A stretch of DNA of 64,000 nt from Saprospiraceae bacterium (GTDB taxonomy: Bacteria > Bacteroidota > Bacteroidia > Chitinophagales > Saprospiraceae): contig JADJLN010000001.1 in assembly GCA_016710115.1 (NCBI GenBank), positions 248,001 through 312,000 of the forward strand, in the 5' to 3' direction. Below, piece by piece: positions 9,760 through 18,367 of this stretch. Position 1 is the stretch's first letter; the number at the start of each line of letters is the position of its first letter. A program made the position numbers and the translations under genes. Below the pieces are notes generated by a model. That model saw only the letters and a list, made by a program, of their open reading frames with translations. It was not told the DNA's origin and did not search any database.

Positions 9760-11460
9760 ATGGTCAAATGCTTCATTGCTCTCTTCATGGGGCCGTTCCT
9801 TTTCCTGCAGATCGGGCATGCCACCAGCTTCTATACTTCTCCAACGGCTGCCCTGAACGGGGATGGCAGCCAGGCGAATCCATGGACATTGCGTACTGCA
9901 CTGGAACACCCGGCCGCACTTCAGCCCGGTGACACTGTCTGGCTGGCAGGGGGGATCTACATGGATGCAGTTGATGCACAAACCTCCTTTCGTTGCCTGA
10001 CGAACGGACTGCCAGATGCACCCATCCTGTTTCGCAATATCCCGGGAGGACGGGCCATTCTGGATGGCAACCTGCAATACACCCTGTATCTGGGATTCGG
10101 CCAGTGCAGTTATACCTGGTTCTGGGGGATAGAAGTAACCAATTCCTTTTCCACCGACAGGGATCACAATATTCCCGGTGGAATCACCTGCACAGCGGAA
10201 CACATCAAATTCATCAACATGATCGTGCATGATACCGGGACGGGTATCGACACCTGGAAAAGTGCTCGGAACACCGAAGTTTACGGCTGCATCATCTATC
10301 ACATTGGCAACAATCTGAACAACAATGGGAACAAGGAAGGACACGGCCATGGCATGTACCTTCAGAATGATACGGTCGGCACCAGGTGGATCCACGACAA
10401 CATCATCTTCAACACATACGGGTATGGTATCCATCTCTGGCAAACGACCACCACATCGGCTATCGGGAATTTTGACATCCGAAGGAATATCATCTTCAAC
10501 GGAGGCGCAGCATCTGAAAACATGGGTGGGCCCGGGAACAATTCCCGGACGCACAACTTTTTTGTCGTAGCAAACGGCAGTGGGAATCCGGTAGAGAACA
10601 CTGTCATCAAACACAATTTTACCTGGGCCAGCCCGGAAATGCCCCGTCCATCGGTCAATGCATTCGGACTGAATCAGGGTGTGCGCAACATGGTTCTCGA
10701 CAGCAATATCCTCACCTGTCAGACCCGTTTGGGTTATACCAATACACCCATCTTTGAGGCAAGTGTCAAAGGAAACAGAATCATCAGCGGGATTCCTGAT
10801 ATCTATGGTTACTACCTGTGGGGTTTTGCGATGCCCGACTTTCCCGAGAATGAATATTTCCCGGTGATTCCAGCTTCAGGAAATGACGTTTATATCCTAC
10901 CCAACAAGTACGAACCGGGACGGGCACATATCGCCATTTATAATTGGGGGCTAGCCTCTGAAGTCGATATCGATATTTCTCCTGCTGGCCTGAAACAGGG
11001 AGATCAATATGAACTCCGCCAGGCATTGGATCTTGAAGAAATCATACTCACTGGTACATATAATGGGGATGATATCCTGACAGTACCCATGTCCGGATAT
11101 TCGATGGTGAAGCCGACAGGTTCTGATCAGGAACCGCTTTCCACCTTTCCATCATTCGGTGTTTTTGTCCTTCAGAAAACTAAAGGCGAAGGACCATCAT
11201 CTGTCCATGATCTGCACTCTGCTCTGAATCTGACAATCATGCCCAACCCGACAACAGGGTACTGCACATTGACATCATCCCTGCCCATTTCATGCGAGAT
11301 CTTTGTTACGGACCTCATGGGAAGGCCAGTTCATCATTCAGCCCTGGACTTATCAGATCAGGAAAAGACTCTGGATCTGTCTCATCTGTCCAAGGGAATG
11401 TACCTGATCCATCTGACCGGCGAATCGACGCATTTGACCCGGCAATTGGTTATCCAGTAA
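9760..11460 (+). CDS. Secreted right-handed beta-helix protein with T9SS sorting domain
   Basis: A 566-residue exported protein. After a signal peptide (about residues 1-21, ending GHATS) comes the block 'NGDGSQANPWTLRTALEH...LQPGDTVWLAGGIY', the classic start of pectate-lyase/DUF1565-like parallel beta-helix proteins. It is followed by many short Asn-rich turns (for example IIFNTYGYGIHLWQ and DIRRNIIFNGG). A beta-sandwich-like region precedes the C-terminal type IX sorting domain (about residues 490-566: IMPNPTTGYCTLTSS, DLMGRPV, LSKGMYLIHL). The protein is therefore predicted to be delivered to the cell surface or medium and probably acts on polysaccharide, but no catalytic residues can be assigned. 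The ATG at 9760 was preferred to the TTG two codons upstream. Confidence 0.85.
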   Translation: MVKCFIALFMGPFLFLQIGHATSFYTSPTAALNGDGSQANPWTLRTALEHPAALQPGDTVWLAGGIYMDAVDAQTSFRCLTNGLPDAPILFRNIPGGRAILDGNLQYTLYLGFGQCSYTWFWGIEVTNSFSTDRDHNIPGGITCTAEHIKFINMIVHDTGTGIDTWKSARNTEVYGCIIYHIGNNLNNNGNKEGHGHGMYLQNDTVGTRWIHDNIIFNTYGYGIHLWQTTTTSAIGNFDIRRNIIFNGGAASENMGGPGNNSRTHNFFVVANGSGNPVENTVIKHNFTWASPEMPRPSVNAFGLNQGVRNMVLDSNILTCQTRLGYTNTPIFEASVKGNRIISGIPDIYGYYLWGFAMPDFPENEYFPVIPASGNDVYILPNKYEPGRAHIAIYNWGLASEVDIDISPAGLKQGDQYELRQALDLEEIILTGTYNGDDILTVPMSGYSMVKPTGSDQEPLSTFPSFGVFVLQKTKGEGPSSVHDLHSALNLTIMPNPTTGYCTLTSSLPISCEIFVTDLMGRPVHHSALDLSDQEKTLDLSHLSKGMYLIHLTGESTHLTRQLVIQ

Positions 11461-11702
11461 TTTTTCATGTACCTCAAAATTATCCAATGCTCAAGTGGTC
11501 CGCTATGGGGCCAATTTTCCCAGGTCTCCATCAAATTGAATCTGTCCAGGACCGTGAGTAAAGAAATGATCAATTGAACCTTGCGAATAGACCAATCCCA
11601 AGCAGAACTATTCTGACGGATCATGTCCTTCAGATCTTTCACTATCTTAGGGTGGTTGTGCGCACATATCTGAACGTAATCTCTGTCATAATCCTTCCTC
11701 TG

Positions 11703-12698
11703 ATGAGAACTCTGTTTCTTCTTCTTGCTTTCCTCACAGGTCTGCGGTTAGTGCACGGTCAGGATACATTTTCCATGGTCGCTGTGGATACCGTCACGGG
11801 TGAAGTCGGCAGTGCCGGAGCGTCCTGTGTGGATCTGACGACCATTTCCGGCTTGAGCGATCATTTCCTGGGTGAATTGTTTCCGGGAAAAGGGGCTATC
11901 AACACACAGGCCTATTATATCCAGGCCAACCAGATCAATGCAAGAAACCGGATGAATGCCGGAGATCCACCATCGGAAATCATTGAATGGCTGGTTGAGA
12001 ATGATGTGAACAATCAACCCCAATTCCGTCAGTACGGGATCGTTGCCCTGGTCAATGGTTCACCTCAGGCTGCCGGATATACCGGTTCGGCAACCGATGA
12101 TTACAAAAACCACATTACGGGTCCACACTATTCGATCCAGGGGAATATCCTTCTGGGAAAGGAGATCCTGGACAGCATGGAAGCTCGCTTTTTGGCTGCA
12201 GAAGGCAACCTCGCCTGCCGTTTGATGGCTGCCCTTCAAGGCGCGAACGTTGTTGGTGCTGATACACGTTGCGCCGGCAATGGGACTTCCTCTCTTTTTG
12301 CCTTTGTCAAAGTGGCACAGCCTGAGGATGTCTTTGATAGTCCTTCCTTCATTCGATCTGTTCGCACCAAAGCAAACGCCGGCATCGAACCCATTGATTC
12401 CCTGCAGATCATTTTTGATCAAACAGTCGACTGTGGCACTTCGTCATCAGCCGATCAACAAAATGGAATTCCCGGGCTCCATCTGACGCCCAATCCCGTC
12501 CAGAACCGGTTGCATATTGGCGTCACGACAGATGAATCCTTTCAGGTGGCATTGCTGGATATCACCGGTCGGGTTCTCTCTACCGGACACCTCCAGCAAA
12601 CGGCTGAAATGGATATGGGTTCGTTGCCTTCAGGCATTTATCTGCTCAGAATATGGAATGAACATCAAAGTCTGACGCAGCGGGTGGTCAGGGAATAA
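11703..12698 (+). CDS. DUF1028 (Ntn-hydrolase-like) protein with T9SS sorting domain
   Basis: A 331-residue exported protein. The signal peptide (residues 1-19, ending VHGQ) is followed by DTFSMVAVDTVTGEVGSAGASC, the signature of DUF1028, whose members have an Ntn-hydrolase-like fold and no established substrate. The domain runs to about residue 240 and retains the family's internal blocks ('QAAGYTGSATDDYKNHITG', 'GNILLGKEILDSM'). A type IX sorting domain closes the protein (HLTPNPVQNRLHIGV, ALLDITGRVLSTG, LPSGIYLLRI). The frame is open upstream to 11574, but only the ATG at 11703 places the signal peptide at the N-terminus. It follows the beta-helix gene by about 240 bp on the same strand; both are predicted T9SS cargo. 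Confidence 0.85.
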   Translation: MRTLFLLLAFLTGLRLVHGQDTFSMVAVDTVTGEVGSAGASCVDLTTISGLSDHFLGELFPGKGAINTQAYYIQANQINARNRMNAGDPPSEIIEWLVENDVNNQPQFRQYGIVALVNGSPQAAGYTGSATDDYKNHITGPHYSIQGNILLGKEILDSMEARFLAAEGNLACRLMAALQGANVVGADTRCAGNGTSSLFAFVKVAQPEDVFDSPSFIRSVRTKANAGIEPIDSLQIIFDQTVDCGTSSSADQQNGIPGLHLTPNPVQNRLHIGVTTDESFQVALLDITGRVLSTGHLQQTAEMDMGSLPSGIYLLRIWNEHQSLTQRVVRE

Positions 12699-12830
12699 GT
12701 GTTGGTTCAACAGTATATCATTCTGTCCAATTGAGCAGAATAACACATTCTCGGTACATTCAATGCACCATGAGCCGGAGAGCTCTGAAGTGGGAAATTC
12801 CGGATTTTTTATTGTAGTCCCAGTCTGTAC

Positions 12831-14366
12831 CTAGTTCCCCATATTAAAGGAAATACCTAGATAGTATCCCAATTCGTACTTGGTTTTGGTGGGTACCACA
12901 TTTGCATCCGAAGCATACCGGTCACCGACAGAATATCCCTGCGATAATCTGCGGATCCGACCGCCCATGGCGCCGGCACTGACCGTGAAGCTCTGATTTT
13001 TACCAATGATCACGCTGGGGCCGAGGAAGAACGTCGGGGTTTCGAGGTTTTCGTTATTGGTCAGAGCCATACCCACGCCAAAGGAACCACCATAAGACAT
13101 ATTGCGCTTGCTCTGGAAATAGAAATGGACACTGGTGGTGAGGAATGGGATGATATTGGATTCATCCTCCGCCCGAAGGAAGGAATCCCGAACGTAATAG
13201 GTTTGAGGCGAAGTGGCAAACTGACCAAAATTGACACCGACACTGGCGTTGATCTGCAGGCCACCATAGACTTCGATATTGATCGGAGCCATCTCCTGGC
13301 GACCGGATGAGATGGGGCGATTGGTACTGTCACGGGCAATGAACACCACTTGCAATTCCAGATCGTTTTCATTGGCCTGTGTCCGATAGGTGTGACTGAA
13401 CGTATTGTTGGTGATCGCCTCATATTCCTGGCGGATAGTGGCCTGGATGGCAAATTCTTTCCCGGCTTCCATAGCGACCTGGCGTTGCAATGTGGATTCT
13501 TGAGCTTCCAGAGCCTGGGCAACCAATTCTGTATCGTGGTGGCTGTCTCTGATCAATGATTTCAACGCCTTCAGTTTGGGATCTGAATCTGGAAACTGCC
13601 TTGCAGTTGAATCCAATTCTGCCAGTTTATCAACTTCCAGACGATATTTATCAGTGATCTTGATCAGGTCCTCGAGATTTTGTTGACGTGGTGAAGTGGT
13701 TACCTTTTGATCCCCCTTCGGCAACATTGCTTCCAACTCTCTGGTAACCAGTTCACCAATTTTCACAGGTGGGATATTGGGGTTGTACTTCAGATCATGG
13801 ATATAGGCCATCACCTGATCTCTCCGACGCATATTATCCTCGATTTCTTTTAGTTGTTGCTGGATGAATGCCAGACTTTTTTCGAGCTTGCGAATTTCAT
13901 TAATCGATGATTCGTAGGAGAACATGACCTGTTGCACCTGCTCCTCAGCTCCATCCATAAAACCCGAATTCTTTGGGAATAGATTCTCAAACATATTTGC
14001 AGAACCTGTTCCACCGGTCAGACTGGCAAAGATATTTGATGGCATAGCCCCTCCGGGAGACAGCATAGACATGAGGCTGGTGAACCCCATGTTGGTCTTG
14101 TTAGCTGTGGGCTTGTTGCGCTGGAGGACCTCCAGTTCATAGATGAAGTTGTTGTAGTTCTCCGTATGCAGGAAGATCTGATTGCCCTTTTTTACGGCAT
14201 ATTCCTCGACTTCCTTGTCGCCCCGCATGGCCCGAAAGGTTTCGTGGAAGGCATCATAGTAGATATGCAGGTCCTGGCCCTGTGCCGGCTGCAGGATCAG
14301 AAGAGATAAACAGGCCAGTACCAGTCCACGGATAGCCTTAACAATGGTTGAGAGGTGCTCAGTCAT
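12831..14366 (-). CDS. Exported coiled-coil protein with barrel-like C-terminus, part of the CHASE2/caspase cluster
   Basis: A 511-residue protein I cannot place in a named family. Residues 1-30 are a signal peptide ending QGQ. Residues 140-215 and about 255-320 are strongly helical with heptad character (EIRKLEKSLAFIQQQLKEIE). The last 150 residues are beta-rich, with alternating Gly/aromatic strands (GGLQINASVGVNFGQF, FLTTSVHFYFQ, YLGISFNMGN), suggesting a small outer-membrane barrel. A periplasmic coiled coil attached to an outer-membrane domain would fit these features. The gene is divergent from the CHASE2 gene across 126 bp, so the two may share control. Confidence 0.6.
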   Translation of the reverse strand: MTEHLSTIVKAIRGLVLACLSLLILQPAQGQDLHIYYDAFHETFRAMRGDKEVEEYAVKKGNQIFLHTENYNNFIYELEVLQRNKPTANKTNMGFTSLMSMLSPGGAMPSNIFASLTGGTGSANMFENLFPKNSGFMDGAEEQVQQVMFSYESSINEIRKLEKSLAFIQQQLKEIEDNMRRRDQVMAYIHDLKYNPNIPPVKIGELVTRELEAMLPKGDQKVTTSPRQQNLEDLIKITDKYRLEVDKLAELDSTARQFPDSDPKLKALKSLIRDSHHDTELVAQALEAQESTLQRQVAMEAGKEFAIQATIRQEYEAITNNTFSHTYRTQANENDLELQVVFIARDSTNRPISSGRQEMAPINIEVYGGLQINASVGVNFGQFATSPQTYYVRDSFLRAEDESNIIPFLTTSVHFYFQSKRNMSYGGSFGVGMALTNNENLETPTFFLGPSVIIGKNQSFTVSAGAMGGRIRRLSQGYSVGDRYASDANVVPTKTKYELGYYLGISFNMGN

Positions 14367-14492
14367 AAGTGAATCGCTTAGGGTTGTGGTAAAAATACCG
14401 TTTCACTGAGGATTTTCGTTCTTGGAACTCAATTTGCTCAGGGAACGGTAACTTTTCTTTAGATTCATATTCATTGTATAAAGTTACCATCC

Positions 14493-15737
14493 ATGGCTGC
14501 CTTTTTTCGACAATTTCTTCATTGGGTCGTCAAGCCGCACAGTATCCTGGTGACGATTGTCCTTTTCCTGTTCATCGGGCTTTTGGACATGATCCGCTTC
14601 AACCTTCACTTTCTGGACCCCTTCAATAACGGATTGAAGGATTACGAGGTCACGGATATCGTCTTTTCCAGGCTGCAAGACCATACCCAGGTCAACTTCT
14701 GCGAGGAAGTGATCCTGGTGAATACCGGCCAGCCTGATCGACAGCGGTTGACCCAAATGTTGAAGAAGATCGACAGTTATCAGCCGAGAGCGATCGGTAT
14801 GGATGTTCTTTTTGAGAAGGACCAGGATCCGGTAATCGATTCTGCGTTACAGGCCACCATGCTGTCTATTCCAAATCTCGTCCTGGGCACGAAACTGGGC
14901 GCCTATCTGCCCGACCAGGAGAAGTTTATGATTGCACCGGATCAAAACGACAAATTTCTGGAAGGGAACCTGACGGGCTATACCAATTTTCTTTCCACAG
15001 ATACATTCACAGTGCGGATGTTCAGTCCGTTTGAACTGACCGAAAAGGGTCCGGAGGATGCCTTTGCCGTTGCTGTAGCCAGGGAGGCCTATCCGGAGGC
15101 GGTCCGTCGGCTGGAAGAGCGCAAAAATGAAGTGGAACGGATCAATTACATCGGCCCGGAAAGTTTTACCAAAGTCTCAGCGGATGTCCTTCTCGATTCG
15201 GCCTATCACGGTGAGGAGCTGTTCCGCGACAAGATTGTCCTACTGGGTTATATCGGTGAAGAAAGCTGGGCAGAATCCACCAATGACAAATTTTACACCC
15301 CGCTCAACCCAAAGTATACCGGCCGGGCCTTGCCCGACATGTATGGCGTGGTCATTCATGCAAACATCATAGCCATGATCCTCAATGGGAACTATATCTA
15401 TGATTTTCCCGAATGGCTGGTCGTCTTGCTGGAAATGTTGTTTACCTATATCAATGTGGCTATGATCCACTGGATCTACAGACGATTTCATGTCGCCTTT
15501 CATCCAATTACGCGAACGATTCAACTTTTGGAGTTTTCCATACTCTTCTTTATGACAGCCTATCTGTTTCATTATTTCCAGTTCCGGGTCGATCTCGGTG
15601 CCGGAATATTGGGATTGGCGCTGGCATATGACTTTGTGATGATCTATGAGTCTCTGTTGCGAATACCATTGACCCGTTTTTTGCCCGGTTCAATGTCCAT
15701 TTGCCGGAACTTGAAGTCAAATCACCTGAATAATTAA
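14493..15737 (+). CDS. CHASE2-domain membrane sensor without an output domain
   Basis: A 414-residue membrane protein. One N-terminal transmembrane helix (about 18-38) is followed by a periplasmic CHASE2 domain. Recognisable blocks are VILVNTGQPDRQRLTQML, 'IDSYQPRAIGMDVLFE', 'FRDKIVLLGYIGEES', and the closing 'YTGRALPDMYGVVIHANIIAMIL'. Three more helices follow (about 305-330, 345-365, 367-390), as in other CHASE2 proteins. In most families those helices lead into a kinase, cyclase or GGDEF domain, but here the chain ends about 25 residues later. It can therefore only signal through partners. The next two genes on the same strand, 13 and 71 bp downstream of the preceding stop codons, encode FecR-like exported proteins, so a co-transcribed sensor module is likely. 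Confidence 0.82.
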   Translation: MAAFFRQFLHWVVKPHSILVTIVLFLFIGLLDMIRFNLHFLDPFNNGLKDYEVTDIVFSRLQDHTQVNFCEEVILVNTGQPDRQRLTQMLKKIDSYQPRAIGMDVLFEKDQDPVIDSALQATMLSIPNLVLGTKLGAYLPDQEKFMIAPDQNDKFLEGNLTGYTNFLSTDTFTVRMFSPFELTEKGPEDAFAVAVAREAYPEAVRRLEERKNEVERINYIGPESFTKVSADVLLDSAYHGEELFRDKIVLLGYIGEESWAESTNDKFYTPLNPKYTGRALPDMYGVVIHANIIAMILNGNYIYDFPEWLVVLLEMLFTYINVAMIHWIYRRFHVAFHPITRTIQLLEFSILFFMTAYLFHYFQFRVDLGAGILGLALAYDFVMIYESLLRIPLTRFLPGSMSICRNLKSNHLNN

Positions 15738-15749
15738 AACCTACACACC

Positions 15750-16697
15750 ATGAAAACAAAGCTGTTTTCCGTTTTAATTCTGTTTTTCTCTGCCCTGGCT
15801 CTGATGGCACAGGACTCCGCTTTTCGTGTCACTGATGTCCACGGGATGGTTACCTATCAGGAGACCAAACTGAGTTCGCCCCAACGGGTCTGGCCGGGTG
15901 CAAAGCTGCCGGTTTACGGTTGGGTGAATGTGCCGGAAGGAGCCACTGTCAATTTGCTGGATAACAACACGATGCATCGGTTGAAGGACAAGGGTTCTTA
16001 TGATCTGGAGAAGTTCTTCAATACGCGCAAGGAGCAAAGTCTGAGCTTTACAAACCGCTTCTGGAACTATGTCAACAACGGGTTGCGGAGTGCGGATACG
16101 GAGAATGATCTGGAAAAGTATCATCAGAATTTTATGGCTGTCTCCGGAGGTGTAAAAGGATATGGGCCCAGCGATCAGGGATTGGTGCTTCTGGCTCCAT
16201 TACCCGGAAAGATCGGGGTTGACCGGGTGGAATTTCGCTGGGAGAGACAGGCCCATCCTGGAGTCTATACGTTTACTCTGATTGATGCTGCCTCGAGTAG
16301 GACAGTATATCAGGCGGAGGTAGCTGATTCCGTATTGTCAGTCAATCTGGTGCAGCTCGGGCTGCAGAAGCAACAGTCATACAGATGGATCGTCTCGGCC
16401 ATCGGTGCAGAACCAGCCCGCAAGGCGGAACTTGACTTTGTCTATGCAGAACCAGCAACGGAAGAAATTCAGCGAAATCTGGATAATCTGAAAGACTATC
16501 ACCTGGCAGATGACAAGGAAAAACAGTGGATGCGGGCGACCATCATGGAGATGGAAGGATATCAGTATGAGGCACAGCGGACGTTTGAACAGCTGCTGCG
16601 AGACTATCCTGAAGATGGTCATATCCGACAACTGTACGCCCTGTTTCTGACGCGTCAGAATGATGTCAAGCGCGGACAATCTATCTGGCCGAATTGA
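15750..16697 (+). CDS. Exported FecR-like/TPR protein
   Basis: A 315-residue protein with a signal peptide ending LALMAQ. Residues 25-95 show the spacing of a FecR-like periplasmic domain (G-M-V-T-Y, 'WPGAKLPVYGWVNVPEGATVN', 'HRLKDKGSYDLEKFF'). A middle beta-sandwich region includes PGKIGVDRVEFRWERQ and VYTFTLIDAAS. The C-terminus from about 235 is helical and TPR-like, ending EGYQYEAQRTFEQLLRDYPEDG. The FecR match is by pattern only. The gene starts 12 bp after the CHASE2 stop and is a structural relative of the next gene (same domain order, with a shorter linker), pointing to an old duplication. Confidence 0.65.
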   Translation: MKTKLFSVLILFFSALALMAQDSAFRVTDVHGMVTYQETKLSSPQRVWPGAKLPVYGWVNVPEGATVNLLDNNTMHRLKDKGSYDLEKFFNTRKEQSLSFTNRFWNYVNNGLRSADTENDLEKYHQNFMAVSGGVKGYGPSDQGLVLLAPLPGKIGVDRVEFRWERQAHPGVYTFTLIDAASSRTVYQAEVADSVLSVNLVQLGLQKQQSYRWIVSAIGAEPARKAELDFVYAEPATEEIQRNLDNLKDYHLADDKEKQWMRATIMEMEGYQYEAQRTFEQLLRDYPEDGHIRQLYALFLTRQNDVKRGQSIWPN

Positions 16698-16767
16698 GAA
16701 CTGTAAGGATTTGATTAACTTGCTGCAAACTCGTTGATTACGTTACATTTATCATATTCAACCAACT

Positions 16768-18243
16768 ATGAAAACGATATTTTTCACCCTGTTTTTTGCG
16801 CTGAGTATCACCTTGACGACCGGTCAGGTGATCACTCCTGCAAGGACAAACTCGACCATCTGGGTATGGAGTATCCAGGGGCGGGCGACCTATCTGGAAG
16901 ATGGATTGAAAATGGCTCAACCACTTGATGTCGGTAAACAACTGACAGCTGAAGCGGACATTTGGGTATCCGACCAGGGACAGGTTGTCCTCTTATGTAA
17001 TGGCTCCTCGACGACTTTGCGCGGAGGAACACATAGTCTGCACGATTTGCTGACGAATCCTGATGGAACGACTGCCTCCGGATTCAGTCAGGGAACAGCT
17101 CCGACTCCGGCTCCGAGTGGCCAAACTTCAGGAGGTGGGGACGAGGGATCCGGATTTGGCCAGGGGGTGGCACCTGCACCTGCTCCGAGTGGTCGTACAT
17201 CCGGGCGCGGCGATGAAGGTTCGGGATTTGGCCAGGGGGTGGCACCTGCACCGGCTCCGAGTGGTCGTACATCTGGACGCGGCGATGAAGGTTCGGGCTT
17301 TGGCCAGGGGGTGGCGCCTCCACCTGCTCCAAGTGGTCGTACTTCCGGCCGCGGAGATGAAGGTTCGGGCTTTGGCCAGGGGGCGGCACCTACTCCTGCT
17401 CCGAGTGGTCAATCATCCGGACGCGGGGATGAAGGTTCTGGATTTGGCCAGGGGGTGGCACCTACTCCTGCTCCAAGTGGTCGTACATCCGGAGGCGGAG
17501 ATGAGGGATCCGGATTTGGTCAGGGATCTGATGGCACGGCGCCCACACCTGCTCCGAGTGGACGAACATCAGGAGGCGGAGATGAGGGATCCGGATTTGG
17601 TCAGGGCTCTGATGGTACAGCACCCACTCCTGCTCCAAGTGGACAGACCGGAGGGCGGTCAGACAAAGGAACAGGTTTTGGTGATGGGACATCAAAATCA
17701 AATGATCGAATTGACCGACAATCCGGTCATGAAGCTGTTACCACTGTTCAGTTTATCCGGCAATATAATGGCAATGTCTCTCCAGGACCTGTTCATTATG
17801 AATGGACACAGCCAGGAGATCGACAGATTTGTCAATTTCAAATCGTAGAGGCCACAAAGCCAGGCCAACCTCTTGTTCAAGTCGTTACCGGTCGATGCGG
17901 AACAACGCTTGACCTCCGCGATCTCAACATGAAACCTGGAAGTACCTATTTAGCGACTATCCGATTGACAGGCGGAGTAGCAGACGCAGGTGATACAGCA
18001 GAATTCCAATTGGTAGACCCTGCCTATCAAATGAGTGCATTCCAGCAAGCGGAAATGAATCCCCTGTATGCATCAGCGTCCAATGCCCACAAAGCATTGC
18101 TCAACGCCATGGAACTGGAGAAAATGGGATTGTTGACTGCTGCAACAGCGCACTACCAGCGGGCCTATGAACTGGACCCCTACAGTGAATTGATCAATGC
18201 CATGATTCGGACGTTTAAAGTCAATCACGGGTTGATCAAGTAA
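16768..18243 (+). CDS. Exported FecR-like/TPR protein with a Pro/Gly-rich tandem-repeat linker
   Basis: A 491-residue paralogue of the preceding protein. It has a signal peptide ending TTGQ and a FecR-like domain (residues 28-95: SIQGRATYLEDGLK, WVSDQGQVVLL, LRGGTHSLHDLL). A linker of eight tandem repeats follows (about 111-307; unit APxPAPSG-[RQ]TSG-x-GDEGSGFGQG). Then comes a beta region like that of its neighbour ('PVHYEWTQPGDRQICQFQIVE'), and a TPR pair at the C-terminus (MELEKMGLLTAATAHYQRAY). The repeat linker is highly flexible and charge-poor and could span the periplasm. Long open frames in other registers of the repeat are artefacts of its composition. The gene is convergent with the caspase gene, with a bidirectional terminator between them. 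Confidence 0.65.
   Translation: MKTIFFTLFFALSITLTTGQVITPARTNSTIWVWSIQGRATYLEDGLKMAQPLDVGKQLTAEADIWVSDQGQVVLLCNGSSTTLRGGTHSLHDLLTNPDGTTASGFSQGTAPTPAPSGQTSGGGDEGSGFGQGVAPAPAPSGRTSGRGDEGSGFGQGVAPAPAPSGRTSGRGDEGSGFGQGVAPPPAPSGRTSGRGDEGSGFGQGAAPTPAPSGQSSGRGDEGSGFGQGVAPTPAPSGRTSGGGDEGSGFGQGSDGTAPTPAPSGRTSGGGDEGSGFGQGSDGTAPTPAPSGQTGGRSDKGTGFGDGTSKSNDRIDRQSGHEAVTTVQFIRQYNGNVSPGPVHYEWTQPGDRQICQFQIVEATKPGQPLVQVVTGRCGTTLDLRDLNMKPGSTYLATIRLTGGVADAGDTAEFQLVDPAYQMSAFQQAEMNPLYASASNAHKALLNAMELEKMGLLTAATAHYQRAYELDPYSELINAMIRTFKVNHGLIK
17098..17688 (+). repeat. In-frame 72/81-bp minisatellite within the exported FecR-like gene
   Basis: Eight units. The first five are 24 codons (72 bp), the next two are 27 codons because V is replaced by SDGT, and the last is a degenerate 23-codon unit. 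All lengths are multiples of three, so copy-number change would lengthen or shorten the linker without breaking the gene. Confidence 0.9.
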
Positions 18244-18330
18244 GTCAGTTGGCTCGCAAATTCACCATCAGTGAAAAAGAGTCGGGTGATTTGCCGGGTT
18301 CTGAGTGACACATGACGATGAACATACTGG

Positions 18331-18367
18331 AAAAGCGGGGCTGATATTTCATCTTGCCCCGCTTTTT
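18331..18367. terminator. Bidirectional rho-independent terminator
   Basis: AAAAGCGGGGC, a 14-nt loop and GCCCCGCTTTTT form a strong hairpin with A- and T-runs on both sides. It lies between the convergent repeat-linker gene and the caspase gene, touching the caspase stop codon. Confidence 0.85.

Noticed and set aside
17063..17848. Long open frame of 261 codons in another register, plus antisense frames, over the repeat gene
   Set aside because: They exist only because the 72-bp repeat lacks stops in several frames; the signal peptide and FecR-like/TPR domains belong to the 16768-18243 frame.
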